A DNA stretch of 64,000 nt from the NCBI RefSeq assembly GCF_900094735.1, contig NZ_FMBM01000002.1, positions 1,860,001 through 1,924,000 of the forward strand, given 5' to 3'. The translations under genes and the position numbers were made by a program. The notes under the pieces are model-generated. The model had not been told where the DNA came from and did no database searches. It saw only the letters and a program-made list of their open reading frames with translations. The DNA comes from Saliniramus fredricksonii. GTDB taxonomy: Bacteria; Pseudomonadota; Alphaproteobacteria; Rhizobiales; Beijerinckiaceae. The first letter of the stretch is position 1, and every line of letters starts with the position of its first letter. Positions 36,249-45,341 of this stretch are shown one piece after another.

Positions 36249-37400
36249 ATGTCCATCGCCCGCAACCCGCTCTGGCTTCCCGGATTGCTGGCCGTGCTCG
36301 TCGGCGTGGGGCTGGGGCGTTTCGCCTATACGCCGCTGCTGCCGGCGCTGGTCGCGCAGGACTGGCTGAGCGAGACGCAGGCAGCTTATGCCGGTGCGGC
36401 CAATCTGGCAGGATATCTCGCCGGCGCGCTCGTGGCGCAGGCGCTCGCTGCCCGCCCCGAGCGCATCGCCATCCTCAACGGCGCACTGGTCGCGGCGGCA
36501 ATCAGCCTGATCGCCTGCGCCTGGCCGCTGGGTTTCTTCTGGATGGCGCCGTGGCGTTTCGTGGCGGGGATGGCAGGCGCCTTTATCATGGTGCTCGGCC
36601 CGGCCACGATCCTCGCCGCCACCTCCGCCGAAGCGCGGCCCCGGGTCTCGGGCATGATCTTCGTGGGCGTCGGTCTCGGCATCATTCTCTCGGGAACGCT
36701 CCTGCCGGCCATCGCCGCCTCGGGGCTGGTGGTTGCCTGGCTCACCCTCGGGGTTGCCGCCTGCGCCCTCACTGCCGCGACCTGGCGGCTCTGGCCGCAA
36801 GCCGCGCTGCCTTCCGTCCCCTCCTCTGCCGCCCTGCCCGGCCGGCTGACGGTGCTCCTGGTCATCCTCGCCTATGCGAGTGACGGAATCGGTTTCGTGC
36901 CGCATACGCTGTTCCTCTCGGATTTCGTCGCGCGCGGTCTCGATCAGGGAGAATTCGCCGGCGGCATCTACTGGGCCGTATTCGGCGTCGGTGCCGTCAT
37001 CGGCGCGCCGACCTGCGGGCTGATCGCAAGCCGTTTCGGGCTGATGCCGAGCTTCATCGGCGCGCTGCTGCTGAAGGCCACCGCCGTGGCCCTGCCGCTC
37101 GTCGCGACGCAGGCGCCCGTTCTGGCGCTCTCCGCCTTCCTCGTCGGGGCGCTGACGCCGGGCATGGTCGCGCTCGCGGCGGGGCTCGCGGCGATGTTGG
37201 CGCACGGGCCGGCCCAGGCGCGGCTGTTCGGGGCGATGACCATCGCATTCGCGCTGGCTCAGGCCGGTGGCGGTTATCTGATGAGCTGGATCTTCGGCTT
37301 GACGCAGAGCCACATGACGCTCTTCGCGCTTGGTGCGGCGATGCTCGGCGCAGGCGCGGTTGCGGCGAGCATGGCGGCAATCCGGTTGGGGCGCGGCTGA
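36249..37400 (+). CDS. YbfB/YjiJ family MFS transporter
   Basis: A 383-residue polytopic membrane protein with about 12 hydrophobic segments. It opens with the YbfB signature GVGLGRFAYTPLLPALV and has the second-half GVGAVIGAPTCGLIASRFG, the usual loop 8-9 region. Members are putative exporters or importers without known substrates. The + strand gene ends seven bases from the convergent Fur/Mur gene. Confidence 0.85.
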   Translation: MSIARNPLWLPGLLAVLVGVGLGRFAYTPLLPALVAQDWLSETQAAYAGAANLAGYLAGALVAQALAARPERIAILNGALVAAAISLIACAWPLGFFWMAPWRFVAGMAGAFIMVLGPATILAATSAEARPRVSGMIFVGVGLGIILSGTLLPAIAASGLVVAWLTLGVAACALTAATWRLWPQAALPSVPSSAALPGRLTVLLVILAYASDGIGFVPHTLFLSDFVARGLDQGEFAGGIYWAVFGVGAVIGAPTCGLIASRFGLMPSFIGALLLKATAVALPLVATQAPVLALSAFLVGALTPGMVALAAGLAAMLAHGPAQARLFGAMTIAFALAQAGGGYLMSWIFGLTQSHMTLFALGAAMLGAGAVAASMAAIRLGRG

Positions 37401-37407
37401 GGGGCGA

Positions 37408-37920
37408 TCAGCCTTCGAAATCGCCCTCGCTTCGCCGACGGCGTCCGCGCTTCCCCGCGCGCGGGCCGGCCTTGCGGCAATACAGCTCCATGCGGTGATG
37501 CACCAGCTCGTAGCCGTGCTCCGCCGCAATTTCCGCCTGCAGGCGCTCGATGCGTTCCGAGTAGAATTCGATCACATCGCCCGTTTCGAGGTCGATGATA
37601 TGGTCGTGATGCGCTGCGTCCGCCGTCTCGAAACGCGAGGGCGCCCCCTCGAAAGCGTGGCGCTGGACGACGCTCTGGCCCTCGAGCAGGCTGAGCGTGC
37701 GATAGACGGTGGAGAGCGAGACGGAGGCGTCGATCTCCCGGGCACGGCGATGCAGCTCGGTCGCGTCCGGATGATCGCCTGCGGCGGCCAGAACACTGAG
37801 GAGGGCTGCGCGCTGGCGCGTGATGCGCACGCCCTTGTCGCGCAGGGCACGCTCCAGTGCGGCGACTTTCTGCGCCTGATCACCGCTCACGTACACTTGC
37901 TCCGCCAGTCGTTCAGCCAA
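37408..37920 (-). CDS. Fur-family regulator, Mur-like
   Basis: A 170-residue Fur-family repressor. The winged helix covers [27 protein letters not shown] and [15 protein letters not shown]. The dimerisation domain has [16 protein letters not shown], where the zinc CxxC of E. coli Fur is replaced by ETGD, as in the rhizobial Mur (manganese-responsive) branch. No ATG exists upstream of the conserved domain. I choose the TTG at 37920 with GGGGGAT upstream; a GTG at 37896 is an alternative. Whether it senses Mn or Fe cannot be told from sequence. Confidence 0.82.
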   Translation of the reverse strand: MAERLAEQVYVSGDQAQKVAALERALRDKGVRITRQRAALLSVLAAAGDHPDATELHRRAREIDASVSLSTVYRTLSLLEGQSVVQRHAFEGAPSRFETADAAHHDHIIDLETGDVIEFYSERIERLQAEIAAEHGYELVHHRMELYCRKAGPRAGKRGRRRRSEGDFEG

Positions 37921-37989
37921 GGCGAATCCCCCATCCGTGTCGCCTGCCACACAGCCTAGCCATTTGCCGCACCGGTTCAAGGCACGCGA

Positions 37990-38451
37990 TCACAGCAAGC
38001 CGAGCTCGGCCAGTTCGCGGCGCATATCCTCCGGCATCGCGGCGAGCCCCTGCGCCGCCTCACGGGTGAGATCAGCAGGCGCATCCTTCGCCTCCAGATA
38101 GCGCCAGCCCTGAAACGGGCGGCACGGGCGCGGCTCGACTGGGATCACCTTCGGCGTGAGCACGAGATGGCAGCGTCCGATACCGGCCGTATCCTTGAAA
38201 GGGCGGATCGCCTTGAGGTTCTGGCGCGCACTGATCTGCCCCTTGATCACCCAGTAGAGCGAGCCGCCGCCGACGATCTCACCGGCGCGTTTGGGCACCA
38301 TACGCGTCGTATGCGCCTGCTCGAAGGGGCGGCCCAGACGTTTCGCGAGGATACGGGTCTCCTCGATCCATTCCTCCAGATCGCGGATCGACTCGGCCCC
38401 GACACAGAGCTTCAGCAGATTCAAGGCCACGAAGCGCGCTCCCTCATGCAT
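37990..38451 (-). CDS. DUF1489 family protein
   Basis: A 153-residue protein of DUF1489, a family restricted mainly to alphaproteobacteria and of unknown function. It has the full conserved run: NLLKLCVGAESIRDLEEW, HTTRMVPKRAGEIVGGG, SLYWVIKGQISARQNL, and RPFQGWRYLEAKDAPADL. It starts at the ATG at 38451 (MHEGARF); the frame extends upstream to 38682 but that part is not conserved-looking. Ribosome binding site weak (AGGTCC). Confidence 0.85.
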   Translation of the reverse strand: MHEGARFVALNLLKLCVGAESIRDLEEWIEETRILAKRLGRPFEQAHTTRMVPKRAGEIVGGGSLYWVIKGQISARQNLKAIRPFKDTAGIGRCHLVLTPKVIPVEPRPCRPFQGWRYLEAKDAPADLTREAAQGLAAMPEDMRRELAELGLL

Positions 38452-38853
38452 ATGGACCTGGTCACCCGATTCTAGCGCGAATTGCGCATATGGCGAGCCA
38501 TCGCGCAACAGCTCCCGGGCGGCGTCCACAAGGACGAGACCAGCTCCGGCATCAGGCCCGGGCAAGCGATCTCTGCAATTCGTTTCAGAAGGGCTTAACC
38601 GTTGTGTACAAAGCCGTTGCAGCGCGGCTATTCGCGCGCGCCAAAGTCGGCTACAAGACGAAACTGTATTGGAACAGGACATTCACGCCTCAGGAAGAAA
38701 CAAATTTCGGATAAGTTTGAGACATATTGTGCCGTGAGACGAAAACCTGTCTGAACCTTGCGCAAATTTACTAACGAAAATTAATACCTTTCCGTTTGCT
38801 ATCGTTCTTCGGATGACTACCAATACGATTACCAACCAAGAAGGGGGTAATCG
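38452..38853. promoter_or_regulatory. Divergent region upstream of ftcR
   Basis: About 400 bases between DUF1489 and ftcR with no supported gene. From about 38705 it turns AT-rich, and this side probably holds the ftcR promoter. TACCAA occurs at 38818-38823 and again at 38830-38835, a direct repeat with 12-base period just before the GGGGG ribosome binding site. CTAACGAAAATTAA at about 38771 resembles, but does not match, the CtrA TTAA-N7-TTAA box. Confidence 0.4.
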
Positions 38854-39519
38854 ATGTACGTCATTGTTGATGACAGGGACCTCGTGACGACCGGGTATCG
38901 AACCGGCTTCGATCGCGAGGGCGTGGCCGCCATGGGCTTCAAGCCGGGCGATTTCCATGACTGGATCAGCGCAGCCGATGATCCGGACGTCTCCGCGATC
39001 GAAGCGGTCCTGCTGGGCGATTGTGCCGAGCGCGAACGCTACCCGCGTCTCGCCAAGAGCCGTTGCCAGGCACCGGTGATCGCCATGAACGACACCAATT
39101 CGCTGGAGCAGACGCTCGGCCTCTTCGCCGCCGGTGTCGACGACGTGGTGCGCAAGCCCATCCATGTGAAGGAAATCATGGCCCGTGTGGGCGCCTTCAA
39201 TCGCCGGACGCTCGAGCGCGCGGAAATGTGCGAGATCGACGAGATGCGGATCTATTTCGACGGGCGCGACCCGGAGATCCGTGGCGAGACACTGATGCTG
39301 CCGCGGCGCGAACGTCGTATTCTCGAATACATGGTGCGCAATCGCGGAAAACGTGTCCAGCGCGCGCAGATCTTCAACGCGATCTACGGCGTCTTCAACG
39401 AAAACGTCGATGAATGCGTGGTCGAAAGCCATATCAGCAAGCTGCGCAAGAAGTTGCGCACCGAACTCGGCTACGATCCGATCGATTCCAAACGCTATCT
39501 CGGCTACATGTTCCGCTGA
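38854..39519 (+). CDS. ftcR: FtcR, flagellar transcriptional regulator
   Basis: A 221-residue OmpR-type regulator that fits FtcR of Brucella and Rem of Sinorhizobium closely: it starts MYVIVDDRDLVTTGY, has SLEQTLGLFAAGVDDVVRKPIHVKEIMARVGA, FFDGRDPEIRG-type strand and the C-terminal winged helix LPRRERRILEYMVRNRGKRV with VVESHISKLRKKL. The receiver part is atypical: the usual phosphoacceptor strand reads AVLLGDCAERE, so phosphorylation-independent control is likely. FtcR activates flagellar (fliF class) genes. No flagellar genes lie in this window. Confidence 0.9.
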   Translation: MYVIVDDRDLVTTGYRTGFDREGVAAMGFKPGDFHDWISAADDPDVSAIEAVLLGDCAERERYPRLAKSRCQAPVIAMNDTNSLEQTLGLFAAGVDDVVRKPIHVKEIMARVGAFNRRTLERAEMCEIDEMRIYFDGRDPEIRGETLMLPRRERRILEYMVRNRGKRVQRAQIFNAIYGVFNENVDECVVESHISKLRKKLRTELGYDPIDSKRYLGYMFR

Positions 39520-39752
39520 GGGCGACGACACGATCCGCAATTTTCGCGGATTGCTTCAATTTTTCATCTTATGATTGTGTATCGCAGTTGGTTTCGCGCG
39601 TCTCGCGCTCCTCATCCGGTCATGGGTGCCGGAAAGAAATCCGAAGGTACATGCAGCCGTGGCGAAATGGCACGCATATGCGGGTATTTCGTGCACAGAC
39701 ACCATGGGCGCTGCGACAAATGTGGGCTGGACTTTGCGTCATGCCTCGCCAA

Positions 39753-39784
39753 CGATCATGCATACCTATCGTCAAGCATGATCG
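39753..39784 (+). promoter_or_regulatory. Inverted repeat just before the aminotransferase start
   Basis: CGATCATGC (39753-39761) is an exact inverted copy of GCATGATCG (39776-39784), with 14 bases between. It ends nine bases before the start codon at 39794, covering the place where the ribosome binding site should be. It may be a repressor operator or a translation-blocking hairpin. Confidence 0.45.
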
Positions 39785-39793
39785 GATTCCACG

Positions 39794-40984
39794 ATGACAG
39801 TTGCCAACGGGCGTGAGCTTCTCTCGATACCCGGCCCGACGACGGTTCCCGACCGTGTCCTCTCCGCCATGCATCGCCCGGCCATCGACATCTATGCCGG
39901 CGACCTGCTCGCCACCACGGATGACTGCCTCGCCGGGCTGAAACGGATCTTCGGCACGAGCACGGGCCATTGTTATATCTATGCCGCCAACGGCCACGGC
40001 GCCTGGGAGGCTGCACTGACCAACGTGCTCTCGCGCGGCGACAAGGTGCTCGTCCTGCAAAGCGGACGATTCGCGATGGGATGGGGCGAGATGGGCGGGC
40101 TGCTCGGCCTCGATGTCGAAGTGCTGGAGCAATCCTGGCGCCGGCCTGTGGATCCCCAGGCAGTCGAGGCACGGCTGCGCGCCGATACCGCACATGCGAT
40201 CAAGGCCGTGCTGGTGGTGCAGATCGACACCGCATCCGGCGTCGCCAACGACATTGCCGCCATCCGCAAGGCCATAGACGCTGCCGGCCACCCGGCGCTC
40301 TACATGGTCGATACCATCGCCTCGCTGGGCACCGTGCCCTTCTCGATGGACGATTGGGGTATCGATGTCGCGCTTTCCGGCTCGCAGAAAGGCCTGATGA
40401 CCCCGCCCGGCCTGAGCTTCGTCGCGCATAACCAGCGCGCTTTCGATGTCCATGCCCGCGCCGATCTGCGCACGCGCTACTGGGACTGGACCGAGCGCCA
40501 CGGCCCGCAGCATTATCAGAAATATTGCGGCACGCCGCCCGAGCACATGCTCTTCGGCCTGCGTGAAGCGCTCGCCATGCTGTTCGAGGAAGGGCTCGAT
40601 GCCGTCTGGCGCCGCCATCGCCTGCTCGCCGAGGCGACGCGGGCGGCGGTCGGGGTCTGGTCGCGCGGCGGTGCGCTCGATTTCAACATCGAAGTGCCGC
40701 AGGCCCGCGCCGATTCGGTGACCTGCGTGCTGATGGGCGACGGCTACATGCCGGAGCCGATCCTCGAATATTGCAAGACGCATTGCGGCGTCGTCGTCGG
40801 CGTCGGAATCGGGGAACTCTCCGGCAAGGCACTGCGGCTGGCCCATATGGGCCATACCAATGCGCCGATGGTGCTCGGCATGCTCGGCGCCGTCGAGATG
40901 GCCCTGCAGGCGCTCGACGTGCCGCATGAGCGCGGCGGCGTGCAGGCGGCGATCGATCATCTCGCCGGCGCCGTCAAAGCCTGA
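39794..40984 (+). CDS. Class V PLP aminotransferase (serine/alanine-glyoxylate type)
   Basis: A 396-residue fold-type I PLP enzyme. The lysine that binds PLP is Lys199 in SGSQKGLMTPPG; the aspartate is in YMVDTIASLG and the phosphate-binding start is YAANGHGAWEAAL. The N-terminal SIPGPTTVPDRVLSAMHRPAIDIY is typical of serine-glyoxylate/alanine-glyoxylate aminotransferases. These convert glyoxylate to glycine. No other glyoxylate or serine-cycle gene is in view. A weak CGGA lies upstream of the ATG. Confidence 0.85.
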   Translation: MTVANGRELLSIPGPTTVPDRVLSAMHRPAIDIYAGDLLATTDDCLAGLKRIFGTSTGHCYIYAANGHGAWEAALTNVLSRGDKVLVLQSGRFAMGWGEMGGLLGLDVEVLEQSWRRPVDPQAVEARLRADTAHAIKAVLVVQIDTASGVANDIAAIRKAIDAAGHPALYMVDTIASLGTVPFSMDDWGIDVALSGSQKGLMTPPGLSFVAHNQRAFDVHARADLRTRYWDWTERHGPQHYQKYCGTPPEHMLFGLREALAMLFEEGLDAVWRRHRLLAEATRAAVGVWSRGGALDFNIEVPQARADSVTCVLMGDGYMPEPILEYCKTHCGVVVGVGIGELSGKALRLAHMGHTNAPMVLGMLGAVEMALQALDVPHERGGVQAAIDHLAGAVKA

Positions 40985-41045
40985 TCCGGGAGCGCGGACG
41001 CCGGGCGTAAAATCCGCCGGCGCCCTTCCTGCGGCGCTCCCGCGC

Positions 41046-41996
41046 TCAGCCCTGCAGCGCGGCCCACATCTCGCGATCACGCTCCGCCGTCCAGATCACC
41101 GGATGGTCGATGCCCGAGGCCTCGTCGAAGGCGCGTGCGACATTGAAGGGCTGGCAGTGCTCGTAGATGGCGAAATCGGCGAATTTCGGATCCATCACCG
41201 CCCGCGCTTCCTGATAGGTCTCCTTCAGGCTGCGCCCCCGCGCCACGGAGAGCTCCGCCGTGGTATAGAGCGACGAGACGAAATCGCGCGTCATCGCGAT
41301 CGCCTCGTGCACGGTGGCGCGGTTGGTCAGCGCATCGCCGCGCCCGGGGACGAGGGCCTTCGGATCGAAGCCGCGGATCATGTCGAGCGTGCCCGGCCAG
41401 TCGCGCAGATGCGCATCGCCGCAATAGCAGGCGGAGTGAAATTCCACGAGATCGCCGGAGAACATGACCTGCGCATCCGGCACCCAGGCCACGATATCGC
41501 CTGCCGTGTGGCCGGCGCCCAGATGATACAGCTTCACCTCGCGCTTGCCGAGGAAGACGGTGAGCTCCTCGCCGAAGACGAGATTGGGCCAGGTCAGGCC
41601 GGGAATGCTCTCGGCATCCTGGAACAGGCGCGGGAAGCGTCCGAATTCCGATTCCCAATCCTGTTGCCCGCGCTCCTCGATCAGCCGGTAGGTTGCATCG
41701 GAGGCGATCACCCCGTGCGCGTCATAAGCGGAAGCGCCCAGCACCCGCACCGCGTGGTAATGGGTGAGCACCACATAGCGGATCGGCTTGTCGGTGATCT
41801 TCGCCACCCGCGCGATCACGTCGCTCGCCATGGCGGGCGTGGCCTGCGCATCGATGACCATGCAGCAATCCTCGCCCACGATGACGCCGGAATTCGGGTC
41901 ACCCTCGGCGGTATAGGCGTAGAGATCGGGACCGATCTCGGCGAAGGTGACGTTCTTCTTGCTCATGTCGCCGGTCGAGGCGAAGCTCTTGCTCAT
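41046..41996 (-). CDS. Metallo-beta-lactamase-fold protein with altered metal motif
   Basis: A 316-residue MBL-fold protein. The first metal motif, normally HxHxDH, reads THYHAVR (78-84): both early histidines remain but Asp and the last His are gone. The rest of the fold is intact, with LYHLGAGHTAGDIVAW and QVMFSGDLVEFH, and the terminal region PGRGDAL. Single-metal binding or lost catalysis is possible. GGGGAGGAAAAACC precedes ATG 41996. It is convergent to the aminotransferase and 34 bases downstream of hemF on the same strand. Confidence 0.75.
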   Translation of the reverse strand: MSKSFASTGDMSKKNVTFAEIGPDLYAYTAEGDPNSGVIVGEDCCMVIDAQATPAMASDVIARVAKITDKPIRYVVLTHYHAVRVLGASAYDAHGVIASDATYRLIEERGQQDWESEFGRFPRLFQDAESIPGLTWPNLVFGEELTVFLGKREVKLYHLGAGHTAGDIVAWVPDAQVMFSGDLVEFHSACYCGDAHLRDWPGTLDMIRGFDPKALVPGRGDALTNRATVHEAIAMTRDFVSSLYTTAELSVARGRSLKETYQEARAVMDPKFADFAIYEHCQPFNVARAFDEASGIDHPVIWTAERDREMWAALQG

Positions 41997-42030
41997 GGTT
42001 TTTCCTCCCCAGATTGATATCCTGCGCCGA

Positions 42031-42927
42031 TCAGGGCCAGCGCGCCGTGGGCGGCATTGACGACAGGATCGAATTGACGTTTCCGCCGGTCTTGAGACCG
42101 AAGATCGTACCGCGATCGTAGAGCAGATTGTACTCCACGTAACGCCCCCGCCGCACCTGCTGCTCGTGCCGGTCCGCCTCGCTCCAGGGTGTGTTCATAT
42201 TGGCGCGCAGGATGCCGGGATAGGTGGCCAGAAACGCCTCGCCGACATCGCGGGTGAAGGCGAAATCCGCCTGCGGATCGCCGGACCAGTGATAATCGTA
42301 GAAGATGCCGCCGATGCCGCGCGCCTCGTTGCGGTGCTTGAGGAAGAAATACTCGTCGCACCATTCCTTGTAGCGCTGGTAATCGGCCACCGCCGCATGC
42401 TTCTCGCAGACCGCGCGCATCGCCCCGTGAAAGGCCTGCGCGTCGCGATCCCCCTCGACGCGCCGGCGATCGAGTACCGGCGTGAGATCGGCCCCGCCGC
42501 CGAACCAGGGCTTCGTGGTGACGACGAAGCGGGTATTCATGTGCACCGTCGGCGCATGCGGGTTCCAGGGATGGGCGATCAGCGAAATGCCCGAGGCCCA
42601 GAAGCGCGGATCCGTATCGGAACCCGGAATCTGCCCACGGAATTCCGGGGCGAATTCGCCGTGCACGGTGGAGATATGGACGCCCACCTTCTCGAAGACG
42701 CGCCCCTTCATCATCGCCATGACGCCGCCGCCGCCCTTGGCGCCGGAATGATCCTTGCGCTCCCAGGGTGTGCGCTCGAAGCGCCCGGGCCCCTCGGCTT
42801 CCGGGAAGAAGGGCCCCTCGGCCTCCGCCTCGATCGCCTCGAAGGCGGCGCAGATGCGGTCGCGCAGGGAAGCACACCAGACGGGCATCTCCTGCTGGAG
42901 GCGTGTGACCGTGTCTTCGTCCTGCAT
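42031..42927 (-). CDS. hemF: HemF, oxygen-dependent coproporphyrinogen III oxidase
   Basis: A 298-residue enzyme that oxidatively decarboxylates coproporphyrinogen III to protoporphyrinogen IX in haem synthesis. Conserved blocks include [19 protein letters not shown], the substrate loop [36 protein letters not shown], and the C-terminal [18 protein letters not shown]. Length matches E. coli HemF (299). I use the ATG at 42927 (MQDEDTV, with AAAGGG upstream); an ATG at 42981 and the open frame to 43143 lie in the parE leader. Confidence 0.93.
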   Translation of the reverse strand: MQDEDTVTRLQQEMPVWCASLRDRICAAFEAIEAEAEGPFFPEAEGPGRFERTPWERKDHSGAKGGGGVMAMMKGRVFEKVGVHISTVHGEFAPEFRGQIPGSDTDPRFWASGISLIAHPWNPHAPTVHMNTRFVVTTKPWFGGGADLTPVLDRRRVEGDRDAQAFHGAMRAVCEKHAAVADYQRYKEWCDEYFFLKHRNEARGIGGIFYDYHWSGDPQADFAFTRDVGEAFLATYPGILRANMNTPWSEADRHEQQVRRGRYVEYNLLYDRGTIFGLKTGGNVNSILSSMPPTARWP

Positions 42928-43226
42928 CTTGAGCCCTTTCTTGCGCTTTCGCCTTTTGCCTACAGGAGCCGCTGCCATCATGACAAGGTCGCTTGCCGGC
43001 CTTTGACGAGCGACGAATTGGCAGTGGAGAAGCCGGGGACGGCGCTGGTCGTGAGCCGACGGGCGCGTTATCCAGAACGGTGATGCATGGTGATGCAATG
43101 CGTTTGCCTCGCGCCATGGGCGCGCGCTAGAAGCACAAAGCAAGGCGTATGGCGCGAATCAGCAGCACCCGGAACGCAGCCCGCTATCGGGTTGTACGGT
43201 CGAGCAAGGGCGAGAGCGAGCGGATA

Positions 43227-45308
43227 ATGAGCAAAGCGGATCTGTTCGGTAGCGCGGCCGCGAAGGCGGAGGACGAAGCGGCGGATGCGCGCGCGCCAGC
43301 CGCCAGCGCACGCGCCACGAAGAAGCGTGCCGCGCAGAATCACACTCCTGAAGGAACCATGGACGAAGCCGGCTACAATGCCGCCACGATCGAGGTGCTG
43401 GAGGGACTCGAACCCGTACGCCGGCGCCCGGGCATGTATATCGGCGGCACCGACGAGAAGGCGCTGCACCACCTCTTCGCCGAAGTCATCGACAACGCCA
43501 TGGACGAGGCCGTGGCCGGGCATGCCAGCTTCATCGACGTCACGCTCGATGCCGAGGGCTTCCTGACAGTGATCGACAATGGGCGCGGCATCCCCGTCGA
43601 TCCGCATCCGAAATTCCCGGATAAATCCGCGCTCGAAGTCATCCTCACCACGCTGCATGCGGGCGGCAAGTTTGATTCCAAGGTCTATGAGACCTCCGGC
43701 GGCCTGCACGGCGTCGGCGTCTCCGTGGTCAACGCCCTGTCGGAGCGGCTCGAGGTCGAGGTGGCGCGCGGGCAGATGCTGTATCGCCAGGTCTTCGCGC
43801 GCGGCCACGCGGTGACCCCGCTCGAGACGGTCGGCAAGGTGCATAACCGACGCGGCACGAAGGTGCGCTTCAAGCCGGATGCGCAGATTTTCGGCGCCCA
43901 TGGCGCGACGTTTTCGCCCGCGCGGTTGCTGCGCATGACGCGCTCGAAAGCCTATCTTTTCGGCGGTGTCGAGATCCGCTGGCACTGTGCGCCCGAGCTC
44001 GCCGGCGACGGCGTGGCCACCGAGGCGGTGTTCAAGTATCCCGACGGGCTCAAGGATTATCTCGCCGCCGAGATCGCGGGCAAGGAACTCGTCGCCGATC
44101 AGATCTTCGCCGGCAAGGTAAAGAAGCCCGGCGGCCACGGCTCGCTGGAATGGGCCATCGCCTGGCTGGGCGGAGTCGAGGACGGATTTTCCTCCTCCTA
44201 TTGCAACACGATCCCGACGCCTGAGGGCGGCACGCATGAGAGCGGCATGCGCATGGCGCTGCTGCGGGGCCTGCGCGACCATGCCGAGCGCGTCAACCAG
44301 TCCAGGCGCATGGCGCAGGTCAATGCCGATGACGTGATGACCACCTGCGCGGCCATGCTCTCGGTCTTCATTCGCGAGCCGGAATTCCAGGGCCAGACCA
44401 AGGACAAGCTTGCCACGCTGGAAGCCTCGCGCATCGTCGAGAACGCCATCCGCGACGCCTTCGACCACTGGCTCGCCGCCTCCCCCAACCAGGCCGCGCG
44501 CCTGATCGACTGGGTGGTGGATCGCGCCGAGGAGCGGCTGCGCCGGCGCAAGGAGAAGGAAGTCGCGCGCAAGACCGCGACGCGCAAATTGCGCCTTCCC
44601 GGCAAACTCGCCGATTGCACCAATGCGGGTGCGGCGGGCTCGGAGCTCTTCATCGTCGAGGGCGATTCCGCCGGCGGCTCGGCCAAGCAGGGTCGCGATC
44701 GCGGCTATCAGGCTATCCTGCCCCTGCGCGGCAAGATCCTCAACGTCGCCTCCGCCGGGCGCGACAAGCTCGCCGCGAACCAGCAGCTCGGGGATATCGT
44801 CCAGGCGCTGGGCTGCGGCACCGGCGCGCAATACCGCGACGAGGATCTGCGCTACGACAAGATCATCATCATGACCGATGCCGATGTCGACGGCGCGCAT
44901 ATCGCGTCACTGCTGATCACCTTCTTCTACCGGCAGATGCCCAGACTGATCGACAAGGGGCATCTCTATCTGGCCATCCCGCCGCTCTACAAGCTCACCC
45001 ACGGCGCCAAGACCGTCTATGCGCATGACGACGCGCACAAGGAAGCGCTGATGAAGAGCGAATTCAAGGCCAATGCCAAGGTCGAGGTGAGCCGCTTCAA
45101 GGGGCTCGGCGAGATGATGCCGGCACAGCTCAAGGAAACCACCATGCACCCGCAAAAGCGCACGCTCCTGCGCGTCGCCGTGCATGGCGATGACCGCGAG
45201 GCCACCGGCGATGCGATCGAGCGGCTGATGGGCAACAAGCCCGAAGCCCGCTTCAGCTTCATCCAGGACCGCGCCGCCTTCGCCACCGATCTCGATCTGG
45301 ATATCTGA
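43227..45308 (+). CDS. parE: ParE, DNA topoisomerase IV subunit B
   Basis: A 693-residue type IIA topoisomerase ATPase subunit that, with ParC, decatenates chromosomes. The GHKL motifs are EVIDNAMDEA, IDNGRGIP and GGLHGVGVSVVNALS; the TOPRIM domain has FIVEGDSAGGSAKQGRDR and MTDADVDGAHI. Residues 1-45 are an Ala/Lys-rich extension. The final stretch MGNKPEARFSFIQDRA is typical of ParE (GyrB reads differently). Start ATG 43227 follows a GAGCGAGCGG leader. Confidence 0.92.
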   Translation: MSKADLFGSAAAKAEDEAADARAPAASARATKKRAAQNHTPEGTMDEAGYNAATIEVLEGLEPVRRRPGMYIGGTDEKALHHLFAEVIDNAMDEAVAGHASFIDVTLDAEGFLTVIDNGRGIPVDPHPKFPDKSALEVILTTLHAGGKFDSKVYETSGGLHGVGVSVVNALSERLEVEVARGQMLYRQVFARGHAVTPLETVGKVHNRRGTKVRFKPDAQIFGAHGATFSPARLLRMTRSKAYLFGGVEIRWHCAPELAGDGVATEAVFKYPDGLKDYLAAEIAGKELVADQIFAGKVKKPGGHGSLEWAIAWLGGVEDGFSSSYCNTIPTPEGGTHESGMRMALLRGLRDHAERVNQSRRMAQVNADDVMTTCAAMLSVFIREPEFQGQTKDKLATLEASRIVENAIRDAFDHWLAASPNQAARLIDWVVDRAEERLRRRKEKEVARKTATRKLRLPGKLADCTNAGAAGSELFIVEGDSAGGSAKQGRDRGYQAILPLRGKILNVASAGRDKLAANQQLGDIVQALGCGTGAQYRDEDLRYDKIIIMTDADVDGAHIASLLITFFYRQMPRLIDKGHLYLAIPPLYKLTHGAKTVYAHDDAHKEALMKSEFKANAKVEVSRFKGLGEMMPAQLKETTMHPQKRTLLRVAVHGDDREATGDAIERLMGNKPEARFSFIQDRAAFATDLDLDI

Positions 45309-45317
45309 CCCGGGAAA

Positions 45318-45335
45318 GCGGGGCGCCCGCCCCGC
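45318..45335. terminator. Hairpin between convergent parE and the M3 peptidase gene
   Basis: GCGGGGC (45318-45324) and GCCCCGC (45329-45335) pair around GCCC. No T-run follows on either strand, so this may be a Rho-dependent or blocking structure rather than a canonical terminator. Confidence 0.4.
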
Positions 45336-45341
45336 CCCCGA

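Noticed and set aside
38771-38784. Possible CtrA box upstream of ftcR
   Set aside because: CTAA-N6-TTAA departs from TTAA-N7-TTAA in both sequence and spacing.
41993-43117. Alternative minus-strand frame over hemF
   Set aside because: It is hemF read in another frame; the HemF motifs lie in the chosen frame.
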